Positions 1-7,631 are shown, counted from the stretch's first letter. The stretch: 38,373 nucleotides of DNA from 2-02-FULL-48-14 sp041645035 (GCA_041645035.1 JBAZQU010000011.1:1-38373); one strand, 5' to 3'. Notes: generated from the sequence alone by a model not told the origin. A program made the numbers and translations.

Positions 1-96
1 GCCTCCACGGTTGGGATCAATGAAGACATCATTCGAAGGTACATTCAGAGACAGGGAGAAGAAGATGCGGGCCAAGCGCAGCTTGAATTAGGTTGA
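1..96 (+). CDS. tnpA: IS200/IS605-family transposase TnpA, 3' end only
   Basis: The frame open from base 1 to the TGA at 94-96 encodes the last 31 residues of a Y1 (HUH) transposase. The segment STVGINEDIIRRYIQRQGEE matches the usual C-terminal helix of IS200-type TnpA, where V-G-x-(N/D)-E-x-x-I-R-x-Y-I-x-x-Q is typical. The catalytic HUH and tyrosine residues lie outside the window, so activity cannot be judged. A perfect GC-rich hairpin follows three bases after the stop, as expected near the right end of these elements. The call rests on family recognition of a short tail. Confidence 0.72.
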   Translation, partial: ASTVGINEDIIRRYIQRQGEEDAGQAQLELG

Positions 97-98
97 AA

Positions 99-118
99 CC
101 CCGAGCGTAAGCTCGGGG
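99..118 (+). terminator. Perfect 8-bp hairpin after tnpA (IS right-end hairpin or terminator)
   Basis: CCCCGAGC and GCTCGGGG flank a GTAA loop. IS200/IS605 elements carry subterminal hairpins recognised by TnpA, so this may be the right-end hairpin. It could equally stop transcription, but no clear U-run follows. Confidence 0.6.
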
Positions 119-142
119 AGGTTCATAAGAGCATTAAGAAAG

Positions 143-430
143 TTAATAGCCCCTTAGGTTTGAGCGGAGGTTAGCTTCGAATGAAGCTGAAAAGGCTATA
201 CGTTTAGCGCATGTTTTCTTGGCTGCGGCTGAAGACATGTTTTGGATGACCTCCGTCGACAAAATCGTTCCAATGTGCGCGTGGTGAATTTCAATCCTAA
301 TAATCAGAATACGAACGTCAACAATACTTTCGCCGAGAGTGCTTCTCCATCTTTTTGTCATATGCTCGTTTGCTTCTGTAAAATGTTTATAAAGCTCGTA
401 ACTTTTATTGATGATCGGTAGCGAATCCAT
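143..430 (-). pseudogene. Four-helix-bundle (Avd / S23-like) protein, diverged or decayed
   Basis: From the ATG at 430 the minus strand encodes 95 residues. The N-terminus (LPIINKSYELYKHFTEAN, then LGESI after about 13 residues) matches the first helix of the four-helix-bundle family, which includes Avd, the accessory protein of diversity-generating retroelements, and S23-like proteins. After LGESI the match is looser: there is a plausible second helix (HIGTILSTEVIQ, SSAAAKK), but the last 20 residues lack the usual amphipathic C-terminal helix. Family members are normally about 110-125 residues. The gene abuts a reverse-transcriptase remnant on the opposite strand, a partnership known for Avd-like proteins. 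I infer a damaged copy; a divergent intact short form cannot be excluded. Confidence 0.55.
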
Positions 431-839
431 AGATTTGGAGTTAGGAAGTGTGTGGAAGGCTTGGTTTGAGTTTCGCAAAGGCAAGCGCATGAGCGAGGAG
501 ATGCATCAGTTTCAGTATGGCTTGGAAGAAAATCTCTTCCAGCTTCACCAAGACTTGAACAACGGGACCTATAAGCATGGTTCGTATAGGCACTTCATCG
601 TTTGCGACAACAAACGGCGTGAAATTTCCGTGTCCTATTTGCGATACGGTGATGATTTTGTTTTGTTTGAAATGGATAAAGATAAACTTGAAGACATGCG
701 AATGGAAACGATAAAAATCAGAATTGCGAATAAGCTCGATCTTAGAAATACGTCGAGTTACTACGGAGTCGTTTCCAAGCATGGCGGACCAAAAATTCGG
801 GAATGGCTTGATTGGCAAGTGCACGAGCTTATCAGTTAA
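408..839 (+). pseudogene. Reverse transcriptase remnant with internal deletions (retroelement/DGR-like)
   Basis: The 143-residue frame begins like bacterial retroelement RTs: WKAWFEFRKGKR, then LEENLFQLHQDLNNGTYKHG and a basic segment ending RREIS. In intact RTs of this type about 150-200 residues with RT motifs 1-4 follow. Here the chain jumps directly to YLRYGDDFVLF, the YxDD catalytic motif, and then to a shortened tail. It therefore keeps the N-terminal domain and the catalytic box but lacks most of the fingers and palm, so it cannot be active. Its 5' end overlaps the start of the Avd-like gene on the other strand, so the original start is probably lost. No template or variable repeat was found nearby. 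Confidence 0.7.
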
Positions 840-2278
840 TCTGCCGCTTTTCCTCTCAACACCACCCAACAAGTTTTCACGAGAACCTTTAGATCCATCC
901 AGGGGGACCAATGTTTGATGTAGGTGGTGTCCAGGCGGACCTCCTCTTCAAAATCCAGATCGCTGCGGCCGTTGATTTGGCTGAGGCCGGTGATGCCGGG
1001 CTTGATGGTGAGTAAAAAGTGATGATGGTGTTCGTACTTTTCCACTTCTTCGGGCAGATGGGGGCGGGGGCCAACCAAACTCATGTCGCCTTTCAACACA
1101 TTCCAAAGATTGGGAAGTTCGTCGAGACTGGTTTTGCGCAGCACACGACCGAAGGGAGTGATGCGAGGATCATTTTTAATTTTAACGAGCGGCCCTTTGC
1201 GGTGATTTTTTTCCGCCAGTTCGCCGTAACGCAAATGATGCGTGTTGTGTTGCATGGTGCGGAACTTGTAAAACTTAAAGATTTTACCGGCTTGTCCGAT
1301 GCGACAGGCGGGGGAGCCATCCTCCAGTTTGGCAAAAAATACCGGACCCCTGGAGTCCAGCTTAACTCCGATGGCAACCAAGAGAAAGATTGGAGAAAAT
1401 AGGGTTAAGGCTAGGGCACTGAACAGCACATCTGCGCTGCGTTTATAAATGCGCCCCCAACCATCCAGCGAAGTGGGTTTAAGGTGAATGAGCGGATACC
1501 CACCGATGGTTTCAATCTCAATATTACTGCGTTCCACGGCCAAAATGTCCGGTACAAAGCTGTATTTTAAATGATGTTCTTGGCAGAATCCCAGAATTTC
1601 ATGATCTTGCAGGGTGGTGAAGTCTTGATTGGTCTGTATAAGCCCTTCCACATGGTATTTTCGAACGATACGTTTTAATTCTTTGAGATTGCCAAGCATT
1701 TTTGCACTTTCGATGCGTGCGCTGCCCTCCGTGAGATAACCCACCACAGTATAGTGAGGATCTTTTGCCAATTTGCGAGCCAATCGTTCCGTGATTTTAT
1801 TTGCACCGATCAAAAGCACTCGGTGGCGACCAATGTTGGCGTTGAGAAGTAAAGCTTCTATTTGATGAATGAACAAACGGGCCAATATAATCAGCAGCAC
1901 ACTAATAACTGCGCCAAAAATCAAAACGAGACGGGAAAAGAAAACTTCACGTATGAGGAAGAAATAAGCCATTATAAGCAGCGCCCAGACCACGGAATGT
2001 TTTATGACGCTGCGGGACTCTCGTAAGGGTCCGGCGGTGTTGTGAAGTCGGTAGAGTCCGAAGAAAGCAAAAGTCGCTACCAGCATGACACCAAAAAGTA
2101 GACCGAATTGCATATATTCTTCGATGGGAATGAAATTGGCCGGCACTACTTCAAATTGGTGACCCGGGATAAAATCACCCATTAAACGCAGTTTGTACCC
2201 CAGTAAAAATCCGAGGACTACCATGGTGAAATCCACGGGGATTCGGAGCAGGCCAAAGGTAATCTCGGAACGCTTCAT
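836..2278 (-). CDS. Polyprenyl-phosphate sugar-1-phosphate transferase (WcaJ/RfbP-like)
   Basis: This family transfers a sugar-1-phosphate from a nucleotide sugar to undecaprenyl phosphate, the first membrane step of exopolysaccharide or glycan assembly. The 480-residue protein has N-terminal hydrophobic segments, a central CoA-binding-like region (HRVLLIGANKITERLARKLA) and the C-terminal bacterial sugar transferase domain. Signature pieces are KFYKFRTM, LRKTSLDELPNLWNVLKGDM, SLVGPRPH and KPGITGLSQINGRSDL, so the active site looks intact. I chose the ATG at 2278: the in-frame ATG at 2326 lies beyond the rnpB terminator. The gene follows rnpB on the same strand. No glycosyltransferase cluster adjoins it; galU, 1.5 kb upstream, could supply UDP-glucose. 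Confidence 0.9.
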   Translation of the reverse strand: MKRSEITFGLLRIPVDFTMVVLGFLLGYKLRLMGDFIPGHQFEVVPANFIPIEEYMQFGLLFGVMLVATFAFFGLYRLHNTAGPLRESRSVIKHSVVWALLIMAYFFLIREVFFSRLVLIFGAVISVLLIILARLFIHQIEALLLNANIGRHRVLLIGANKITERLARKLAKDPHYTVVGYLTEGSARIESAKMLGNLKELKRIVRKYHVEGLIQTNQDFTTLQDHEILGFCQEHHLKYSFVPDILAVERSNIEIETIGGYPLIHLKPTSLDGWGRIYKRSADVLFSALALTLFSPIFLLVAIGVKLDSRGPVFFAKLEDGSPACRIGQAGKIFKFYKFRTMQHNTHHLRYGELAEKNHRKGPLVKIKNDPRITPFGRVLRKTSLDELPNLWNVLKGDMSLVGPRPHLPEEVEKYEHHHHFLLTIKPGITGLSQINGRSDLDFEEEVRLDTTYIKHWSPWMDLKVLVKTCWVVLRGKAAD

Positions 2279-2290
2279 GGCTGTAGCATA

Positions 2291-2318
2291 GCAAAAAGAA
2301 AACACTCTTTCGAGTGTT
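2291..2318 (-). terminator. Intrinsic terminator of rnpB
   Basis: Read on the minus strand, AACACTC-GAAA-GAGTGTT is a perfect 7-bp stem with a GNRA-type loop, followed by TTCTTTTTGC. It lies just past the 3' end of the RNase P RNA and before the chosen start of the sugar transferase gene. Confidence 0.85.
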
Positions 2319-2322
2319 CCTT

Positions 2323-2788
2323 TCATCTCCCTATAAGCCGAGTTCTGTACTGGTAGAGAGCAAACTGCTTCGCTCCGCTACGCAGTGGTGACCATCTCTC
2401 TGGGCCTTCTATTGCTAGAGGGCTCAAGCGGTGGGCGTACGGGGGTCTTAGGCGGACCGAATCCCGAACTCCATTCCCACCTTGCAAGGAAAAGGGTTTA
2501 CCTAGCCAACTCTTTCGAGAGGGCTCCCCGTGGTCCGTGGAGCGCTTCGCGCAGCTCTTTTTATGGAGCTTGCTGCGCTGCGCTCTACTAACTAGAGGGG
2601 GCGTTTCATGTTGGTGCGTCTCTGTGGTACTTTCCCTACGCAGTGTTTTTGAGGTCACCGCGCGGCCGCCGTTAGCGACTTTTCTGCCTACCTTGCTCGG
2701 ACTTTCCTCAAAAATTTTTAGCGGTACTTTCGTTCCGCATTTGCGGTACGTCCGTTCCGCTCAAAACTTTCGCGGTCACAAGGAGCTC
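2323..2788 (-). ncRNA. rnpB: RNase P RNA, bacterial type
   Basis: This RNA is the catalytic subunit that trims the 5' leader of pre-tRNAs. On the minus strand the universal cores are recognisable: GAGGAAAGTCCGAGC near the 5' side (about 2710-2696), GGGAAAGTACCACAGAGA in the P8-P9 region, GGTAAACCC, and ACAGAACTCGGCTTAT at the 3' side (2348-2333). The ends can pair as P1: CTCCTT at 2785-2780 with AGGGAG at 2332-2327. At about 466 nt it is longer than the usual 350-400. The excess appears to lie in an enlarged P3 region (pairs around 2716-2757) and an enlarged P12-like GC-rich helix around 2530-2590. A promoter lies upstream and a terminator downstream. Confidence 0.93.
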
Positions 2789-2792
2789 AGCT

Positions 2793-2821
2793 AGTATGCG
2801 AGCTTTTATGATTCGAGTCAA
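2793..2821 (-). promoter_or_regulatory. Promoter of rnpB
   Basis: On the minus strand TTGACT (2821-2816) and CATACT (2798-2793) are separated by 17 bp. The predicted start, about 2787, coincides with the 5' end required for helix P1. Confidence 0.7.
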
Positions 2822-2829
2822 GCGGCGAG

Positions 2830-3011
2830 CACGTGAATCTTGAAACCTGAGCTACAGTTTAGGTAAGCCGCATGTTCACAGCTCATGGATTTAAGTAATA
2901 AAGTAGAGGGCTGTCTGAGTACTGGTCCTTAACAGGTTACGATTCCTCCCTAGGGAGGAATTTACAGATCAGATCTTGCAAAACCAAAATCGAGGTTTCA
3001 AGATTCACGTG
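2830..3011. mobile_element. 182-bp element with 19-bp perfect terminal inverted repeats (MITE-like)
   Basis: CACGTGAATCTTGAAACCT at 2830-2848 is repeated as its exact reverse complement at 2993-3011. The outer flanks are CGAG on both sides (2826-2829 and 3012-3015), as a 4-bp target duplication would give. The interior is non-coding and contains a 20-bp perfect palindrome (ATTCCTCCCTAGGGAGGAAT, 2942-2961) and a GAGCT/AGCTC pair. The element sits between a TPR gene and the rnpB promoter. Its ends resemble those of the element at 31622-31880. The alternative is a structured RNA closed by a 20-bp stem, such as a 6S-like RNA; I saw no conserved RNA core to support that. Confidence 0.6.
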
Positions 3012-3024
3012 CGAGCCTGTATGA

Positions 3025-3612
3025 CTACTTTTCTTCCTTCAGCTTTTTGAATTCACGTTGGAAGAACTTGGCGGTTTCAAGGCAATCTTTTGCCTTTTCG
3101 TTGTTGGGTTCCAGGTTGAGGGCGGTTTCCAAAAGAGCGATGGTTTGTTCGAATTGGCGGTCGTTGAGGTAACACACGGCCAAATCACACATAATAAGCG
3201 TGTCGCTGGGGGCCATAGCTTTGGCGCGTTCCAAAATAACAAGTCCGCGCCTTCGATCTCCACTGTGGAAAATGGACCAACCAAGGCAGCGTAAAATTTC
3301 CGGGTGATGAGGTTGCACGCGGTTAGCAAGTTCCAAAGTTTCCACGGATTTCGCAAAATCTCCCAAAGAAGAATAAAGGAAGCCGAGTAAATACAATGCG
3401 TTCGGGCTGTTTGGGCGAAGTTTGAGCGCGTGTTTGAGTGCTTTCATCGACTTGTCATATTCTCGCAGGCTGAGGTAGTTGTCCCCGATTTCCTCATAAG
3501 CTTCCACGTATTCGAGATCCACGAAGAGCATCTTGTTGGAAAGCGCTATGGCTTCATCATGCCGTCCGGCTAGTTTGAGACTGTCCGCCTGTTTGAGGAG
3601 GTCATCGAACAT
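3025..3612 (-). CDS. Tetratricopeptide-repeat protein
   Basis: The 195-residue protein is almost wholly TPR helices: about five 34-residue units, with hallmarks such as YVEAYEEIGDNYLSLREYDK, NALYLLGFLYSSLGDFAKSV and ILRCLGWSIFHSGDRRRGL. There is no signal peptide or membrane segment, so it is probably a cytoplasmic protein-protein interaction scaffold. The C-terminus is lysine-rich (FKKLKEEK). It is transcribed alone from its own promoter at about 3700-3728, with an 80-nt leader containing a copy of the CTTAGC repeat. No specific partner is indicated by the neighbours. Confidence 0.85.
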   Translation of the reverse strand: MFDDLLKQADSLKLAGRHDEAIALSNKMLFVDLEYVEAYEEIGDNYLSLREYDKSMKALKHALKLRPNSPNALYLLGFLYSSLGDFAKSVETLELANRVQPHHPEILRCLGWSIFHSGDRRRGLVILERAKAMAPSDTLIMCDLAVCYLNDRQFEQTIALLETALNLEPNNEKAKDCLETAKFFQREFKKLKEEK

Positions 3613-3642
3613 GTTTTGTTTTTATTATTGGTGCTCCTTCAG

Positions 3643-3681
3643 TCAGTCGCCCTATTGCTTAGCTTTCGCTACGCTTCGGCC
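3643..3681. repeat. Diverged copy of the interspersed CTTAGC repeat
   Basis: The segment TATTGCTTAGC followed by TTTCGCTACGCTTCGGC resembles the 34294-34341 copy (TGCTTAGC, then CTCCGCTACGCTGCGGC) and, more weakly, those at 25398 and 31315. It lies in the 5' leader of the TPR gene and lacks the GTGGCC hairpin of the other copies. Confidence 0.45.
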
Positions 3682-3699
3682 TGTTTGAAGTATCTTGTC

Positions 3700-3728
3700 A
3701 TTATAGCAAAAAATCCGACTTTTCTCAA
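3700..3728 (-). promoter_or_regulatory. Promoter of the TPR gene
   Basis: On the minus strand TTGAGA (3728-3723), a 17-bp spacer and TATAAT (3705-3700) preceded by TGC form a near-consensus promoter with an extended -10. The start would be near 3692. Confidence 0.75.
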
Positions 3729-3776
3729 GGGGGGTAGGCTTGGCAAACAGGGGAATTGTGGTGGATTCGGTAGCCT

Positions 3777-4643
3777 TTACTTTTTCAAAAAGTTCTCGAG
3801 CCGCTCCTTGAGATCGGGATCTTTTCGGGCAAAAGCCATATTGACCTCCAAGAGCCCCCAGGGAGTGCCGGTGTCGTAGCGGGTTCCCTCCACTTCAAGA
3901 GCATAAATGGGCTGACCTTCGGCCAGTAAGGTGCGAAAGCCGTCGATAAGGCGAATTTCGCCATCAGGTTGGCCGGGCTTACCTCGGGCGAGCGCAGCGA
4001 GCACATCCGGCGTACAAATGTATTTTCCAATAATCCCCAGGTCTGAAGGGGCTGTTTCGGCCGTGGGTTTTTCTACCAAGGCGGTTACCTGAATATGGCG
4101 ACCTTCCACGGTACCCGGGCTGATGATGCCGTAATTACTGATCCGTTCTTTGGGAACGCGCTCGGTGCAGAGTACACAGCTGCCCTTTTCCTTATATACG
4201 TCCAGGAGCTGGGTAAGGGCCGGACGAGGACCGTCTATGATGTCATCGCAGAAAAGTACGGCGAAGGGTTCATCACCGATCAGATCTTTGGCGCAGAGCA
4301 GGGCGTGACCGTCTCCGCGAGCCTCGTTTTGGTGTACATAAATGAATCGGGCGGCCTTTTCCACCTTTCGGATTTCCGTCAGCAGATCTTGTTTTCCGCG
4401 TTTGATCAGATCGTACTCGAGTTCGTAGGAAGGATCGAAGTGCTCTTCAATAGTGCGTTTTCCGAGTCCGGTGACAATAATGATTTCTTCAATTCCGCTG
4501 GCCACGGCCTCTTCCACCAGGTATTGAATCACCGGTTTGTTAAGGATGGGAAGCATGGCCTTGGGAATCACCTTGGTCATGGGCAAAAAACGGGTCCCGA
4601 GGCCCGCTGCCAAAATCACGGCTTTTCGAACAGGTTTATTCAT
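3777..4643 (-). CDS. galU: UTP--glucose-1-phosphate uridylyltransferase
   Basis: GalU makes UDP-glucose from UTP and glucose-1-phosphate for cell-surface glycans. The 288-residue protein has the nucleotidyltransferase signature near the start (AAGLGTRFLPMTKVIPKAML), followed by KPVIQYLVEEAVASGI, QNEARGDGHALLCAKDLIGD, VLFCDDIIDG (metal-binding aspartates), ALVEKPTAETAPSDLGIIGKYI and EGTRYDTGTPWGLLEVNMAFA. Length and motif order match the family. Its ATG overlaps the TGA of the hsp20 gene by four bases, so it is probably the last gene of the ftsH-hsp20-galU operon. The product could feed the sugar transferase at 836-2278. Confidence 0.95.
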   Translation of the reverse strand: MNKPVRKAVILAAGLGTRFLPMTKVIPKAMLPILNKPVIQYLVEEAVASGIEEIIIVTGLGKRTIEEHFDPSYELEYDLIKRGKQDLLTEIRKVEKAARFIYVHQNEARGDGHALLCAKDLIGDEPFAVLFCDDIIDGPRPALTQLLDVYKEKGSCVLCTERVPKERISNYGIISPGTVEGRHIQVTALVEKPTAETAPSDLGIIGKYICTPDVLAALARGKPGQPDGEIRLIDGFRTLLAEGQPIYALEVEGTRYDTGTPWGLLEVNMAFARKDPDLKERLENFLKK

Positions 4644-5110
4644 ACTGCTGTGCCGCCTTCTTCTATATGAATGATGCGGGTTTTAAAGTCTTCGGTCTTA
4701 GGAATGGTGATGATGAGCATATGTTCATGCACATGAGCATTGATGTTTTTACGATCAATATGATCCGGAAGAACGATGGAACGGGAAAATATTCCCCAAA
4801 AAAGCTCCTGCACCAGGGCGGAATTGGCCTGGAGGTTTTCAATCCGTTTCCGTTCACCGCGAATGGTGAGTACGTCGTCTTGAATAGCCACCTTGATGTC
4901 GGCTTTTTCCACGCCGGCGATGGGGCAGATAATGATCATTTGCTCCTCACGTTGCAGAATATCTACGGAGAGTTGACCCTCTTGAGCGGCCTCCGCTTCT
5001 TTGGCGGAACCGGTTTCATGAGCACGCGCATTCAACTTAAGTGCCGGTTTTTGCACCGTTTGGACAGGTTTAGCGTGTTTGAGTTGTCCGATGCCCACTT
5101 GTTGATTCAT
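4640..5110 (-). CDS. Small heat-shock protein, Hsp20/alpha-crystallin family
   Basis: This ATP-independent holdase binds unfolding proteins. The 156-residue sequence has a low-complexity N-terminal arm of about 45 residues (Gln/Lys/Ala-rich) and then the alpha-crystallin beta-sandwich: QLSVDILQREEQMIIICPI, AGVEKADIKVAIQDDVLTIRG, FSRSIVLPDHID and HEHMLIITIPK. The usual C-terminal I-x-I/V anchor is only loosely present (RIIHIEEG). It starts 14 bases after ftsH stops and overlaps galU, so it is co-transcribed with the FtsH protease. That pairing makes sense for membrane and cytoplasmic proteostasis. Confidence 0.9.
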   Translation of the reverse strand: MNQQVGIGQLKHAKPVQTVQKPALKLNARAHETGSAKEAEAAQEGQLSVDILQREEQMIIICPIAGVEKADIKVAIQDDVLTIRGERKRIENLQANSALVQELFWGIFSRSIVLPDHIDRKNINAHVHEHMLIITIPKTEDFKTRIIHIEEGGTAV

Positions 5111-5124
5111 GGGATTAGTTTAGC

Positions 5125-6969
5125 CTAAGCTTTTACTTTCGCCAATTTTTTCCCTTCCATGAGATCAATGAACTCTTCACGGGTGAGGGTCTCCTTGTCG
5201 ATGAGGGTTTTGGCGATGCGGTCGAGTTCTTTGTGATGCTTGGTTAGTGTTTCTTTGGCAAGTTTGTAGGCTCTTTGAACAAAGACTTCCACCTCTTTGT
5301 CGATTTGAGCGGCGATTTCCTCGGAATAATTCTTGGCATGGCCATAATCGCGACCCAAGAAGATTTCATGGCTCTTTTCACCGAAGACGGTGGGGCCGAT
5401 CTTGGTACTCATCCCATATTCCGTCACCATGCGGCGAGCTATGGAGCTTGCGCGCTCCAGATCGTTGGAAGGTCCGGTGGAAACTTGGCCGTAAATCATT
5501 TCTTCGGCCACATAACCTCCGAGCAGGGAAGCCATTTCGTGTTCAAATTTTTGCTGGGTGTAAATGTGCTTATCTTCATCCGGAACGAACCAGGTTGAAC
5601 CCAGGGACATCCCACGGGAAATGATGGTGATTTTGCGCAAAGGATCACAATCTTCCATAAGATGACCCACAATGGCGTGACCGGTTTCGTGGTAGGCCGT
5701 GACTTCCTTTTCTTGTTTGGAAAGTACGTGCGATTTGCGTTCAGGCCCGAGCTGAACTTTTTCAACAGACGTTTCAATGTCGTGCTGAGTAATTTCCTTT
5801 TGATTATTTTTTGCGGCCAAAATCGCGGCTTCATTCATAAGATTCTCAAGATCCGCACCGGAGAAGCCCGGAGTTTGTTTAGCGACGTGCTCCAAATCTG
5901 TGTTTTTAGCGAGAGGTTTGTTTTTGGCATGTACCTTAAGAATCGCTTCACGGTCTTCAATGTTTGGGCTGTCCACCACCACGCGGCGGTCGAAACGGCC
6001 GGGACGAAGCAGGGCAGGGTCGAGCACGTCAGGGCGATTGGTAGCGGCCATCACAATCACATTTGTGTTGGTTTCAAAGCCGTCCATTTCCGTGAGTATT
6101 TGGTTCAGCGTTTGTTCACGTTCATCATGACCGCCGCCGAGTCCGGTTCCACGTTGGCGTCCCACGGCATCGATTTCATCTATAAAAATAATGCAGGGTG
6201 CATTGCGCTTGGCCTTTTTGAAGAGGTCACGTACACGGCTGGCACCCACCCCCACGAACATTTCCACAAACTCGGATCCGCTGATATTAAAGAAAGGCAC
6301 ATCCGCTTCTCCTGCAACGGCGCGAGCGAGCAAAGTTTTTCCGGTTCCGGGGCCTCCAACCAGCATTACCCCTTTAGGAATTTTGGCGCCCATGGAAGTG
6401 TATTTACTGGGGTTTTTTAGAAAGTCCACAATTTCCACAAGTTCTTCTTTAGCTTCGCGTACGCCGGCCACGTCATCAAAAGTGGTTTTCTCCTTTTCTT
6501 TGTCGTGCAAGCGGGCATTGGATTTCCCAAATGACATCGCTTGATTGTTGCTGTTCGTCGCGCCGCGCATCATAAACCACAAAAAGCCTACGATGAGCAT
6601 GAAGGGGATTATGGCAAGTCCTATATTAAGCCACGTGCCTTTGCCAGAAGTGTCTATGATGTCGATTTGGACGGGGTCCAACACTTCCTCATCCACGCCA
6701 CTAAGCACCTCAGTTATTGTCTCACCGGATTCTTTGTAAGCGTATTTTTCACTGCCATCGGTCAGAGTGTAATCCATGCGTGAGTCACTAACTTTCACGC
6801 TCTCCACATTCCCGGCTTCCACGTCCTCCACGAATTCACTCAGAGACACTTGGGTTACAACAGTTTTGTCACCGGAATTCCAAATAGAATAAACACCGGA
6901 AAGAAGCAGTGCCACCACAAGCAGCGTCACTAAAGGGCTCGGACTTTTTCTCGGTAGAATATTTGGCAT
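5125..6969 (-). CDS. ftsH: ATP-dependent zinc metalloprotease FtsH
   Basis: This membrane-anchored AAA+ protease extracts and degrades membrane and short-lived cytosolic proteins. The 614 residues show TM1 (about 13-30), an extracytoplasmic loop, TM2 (about 113-135), Walker A GGPGTGKT (205-212), Walker B IIFIDE (260-265), the second region of homology TNRPDVLDPALLRPGRFDRR and the zinc site HETGH (427-431), with a further acidic ligand in the SNDLERAS segment near 503. All catalytic residues are present and length is normal. It heads an operon with hsp20 and galU. The leader has no ribosome-binding site close to the ATG; a GGAGG lies about 28 bases upstream, too far to be a normal one. Confidence 0.97.
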   Translation of the reverse strand: MPNILPRKSPSPLVTLLVVALLLSGVYSIWNSGDKTVVTQVSLSEFVEDVEAGNVESVKVSDSRMDYTLTDGSEKYAYKESGETITEVLSGVDEEVLDPVQIDIIDTSGKGTWLNIGLAIIPFMLIVGFLWFMMRGATNSNNQAMSFGKSNARLHDKEKEKTTFDDVAGVREAKEELVEIVDFLKNPSKYTSMGAKIPKGVMLVGGPGTGKTLLARAVAGEADVPFFNISGSEFVEMFVGVGASRVRDLFKKAKRNAPCIIFIDEIDAVGRQRGTGLGGGHDEREQTLNQILTEMDGFETNTNVIVMAATNRPDVLDPALLRPGRFDRRVVVDSPNIEDREAILKVHAKNKPLAKNTDLEHVAKQTPGFSGADLENLMNEAAILAAKNNQKEITQHDIETSVEKVQLGPERKSHVLSKQEKEVTAYHETGHAIVGHLMEDCDPLRKITIISRGMSLGSTWFVPDEDKHIYTQQKFEHEMASLLGGYVAEEMIYGQVSTGPSNDLERASSIARRMVTEYGMSTKIGPTVFGEKSHEIFLGRDYGHAKNYSEEIAAQIDKEVEVFVQRAYKLAKETLTKHHKELDRIAKTLIDKETLTREEFIDLMEGKKLAKVKA

Positions 6970-6996
6970 GTTTTTAATTTATTTAAAGTGGCCTCC

Positions 6997-7025
6997 ATTC
7001 TAGTAGGAATATCGCCCCACGACAA
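6997..7025 (-). promoter_or_regulatory. Promoter of the ftsH operon
   Basis: On the minus strand TTGTCG (7025-7020), a 17-bp spacer and TAGAAT (7002-6997) lie upstream of ftsH, giving a start near 6990 and a leader of about 20 nt. No CIRCE-like or other heat-shock inverted repeat is visible. Confidence 0.6.
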
Positions 7026-7035
7026 ATCCTAGTTT

Positions 7036-7413
7036 TTAAAGTGCAGGATCGTAGCGCTTGGAAGCCTGTTTGAGTAGAGTTTTGTCTAAGGTCCAAATTT
7101 CCATTTCCGATTCATCCGCTGCCGTTAAGATTGCACTGTCCACTAAACCTAAGCCTTTGTCTTTCCATTTTCCTTCACCCGATTTGAGACCGCTTTTTAT
7201 CCAGAGCTGATCCGTGGTTAATTTTTTGATACTTTCCCAATAGGCCAGGACTACCGCCCGTTCTTTTGGATTTTTTGCACCTTGCAAGAGCTCTCCAAAA
7301 ATGACTTCCAAGCTAACAATCTCCTGTTGTTCCAGCAAAAAAAGCATATGTTCAAAGGTGGGACTTCTTTTCCTTAAAAACTCAATCCAAATAGAGGTAT
7401 CCACTAAAATCAT
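7036..7413 (-). CDS. vapC: PIN-domain ribonuclease toxin (VapC family)
   Basis: VapC toxins cut specific RNAs, often tRNA or 23S rRNA, using a Mg2+-dependent PIN fold. The 125-residue protein keeps the acidic site: D5 in MILVDTSIW, E41 in FGELL, D92 in LVDSAI and D110 in TLDK. Length is typical. Its ATG overlaps the stop of the upstream vapB-like gene by four bases (ATGA), the usual arrangement for a toxin-antitoxin pair. The target cannot be told from sequence. Confidence 0.88.
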   Translation of the reverse strand: MILVDTSIWIEFLRKRSPTFEHMLFLLEQQEIVSLEVIFGELLQGAKNPKERAVVLAYWESIKKLTTDQLWIKSGLKSGEGKWKDKGLGLVDSAILTAADESEMEIWTLDKTLLKQASKRYDPAL

Positions 7414-7625
7414 CGGCGGCGATTGAGTTTACGAATGGAGTCGGCACTGTAGCCTTCGTGGAATTCTAAAGGGTGCAGTGCAATCTCCTTGTTGAGCCGT
7501 TTGATTTTCTCTATAGCCGTCCATTCTCCAAGAGCGAGGAGGAGAGCGTCCGTTAAAGTTTTCTCGCCACTGATCTGGCGAATGTCTTTTATAAGCTCAT
7601 CGGGGATGAGTGCCGTAACTTTCAT
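7410..7625 (-). CDS. vapB: VapB-type antitoxin
   Basis: This 71-residue protein would bind and neutralise the VapC encoded immediately downstream and repress its own operon. The N-terminal segment MKVTALIPDELIKDIRQISG followed by KTLTDALLLALGEW fits a ribbon-helix-helix DNA-binding fold. The basic C-terminal tail (about residues 38-71, ending RKLNRRR) is the likely toxin-wrapping part. The start is fixed by the promoter, whose predicted transcription start falls at or within a few bases of the ATG, implying a leaderless or nearly leaderless mRNA. Confidence 0.83.
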   Translation of the reverse strand: MKVTALIPDELIKDIRQISGEKTLTDALLLALGEWTAIEKIKRLNKEIALHPLEFHEGYSADSIRKLNRRR

Positions 7626-7631
7626 AACTCC

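Noticed and set aside
2781..2830. tRNA-like D-arm (GCTCAGCTAGTATGCGAGC) and T-loop-like GATTCGAGTC
   Set aside because: There is no room for an anticodon arm and no acceptor stem pairing. The same bases form the rnpB promoter and P1 strand.
2849..2992. tmRNA or SRP RNA in the interior of the 182-bp element
   Set aside because: No tag-peptide frame, no tRNA-like ends, and no GGAAGGAAGCAGCC-type SRP core on either strand.
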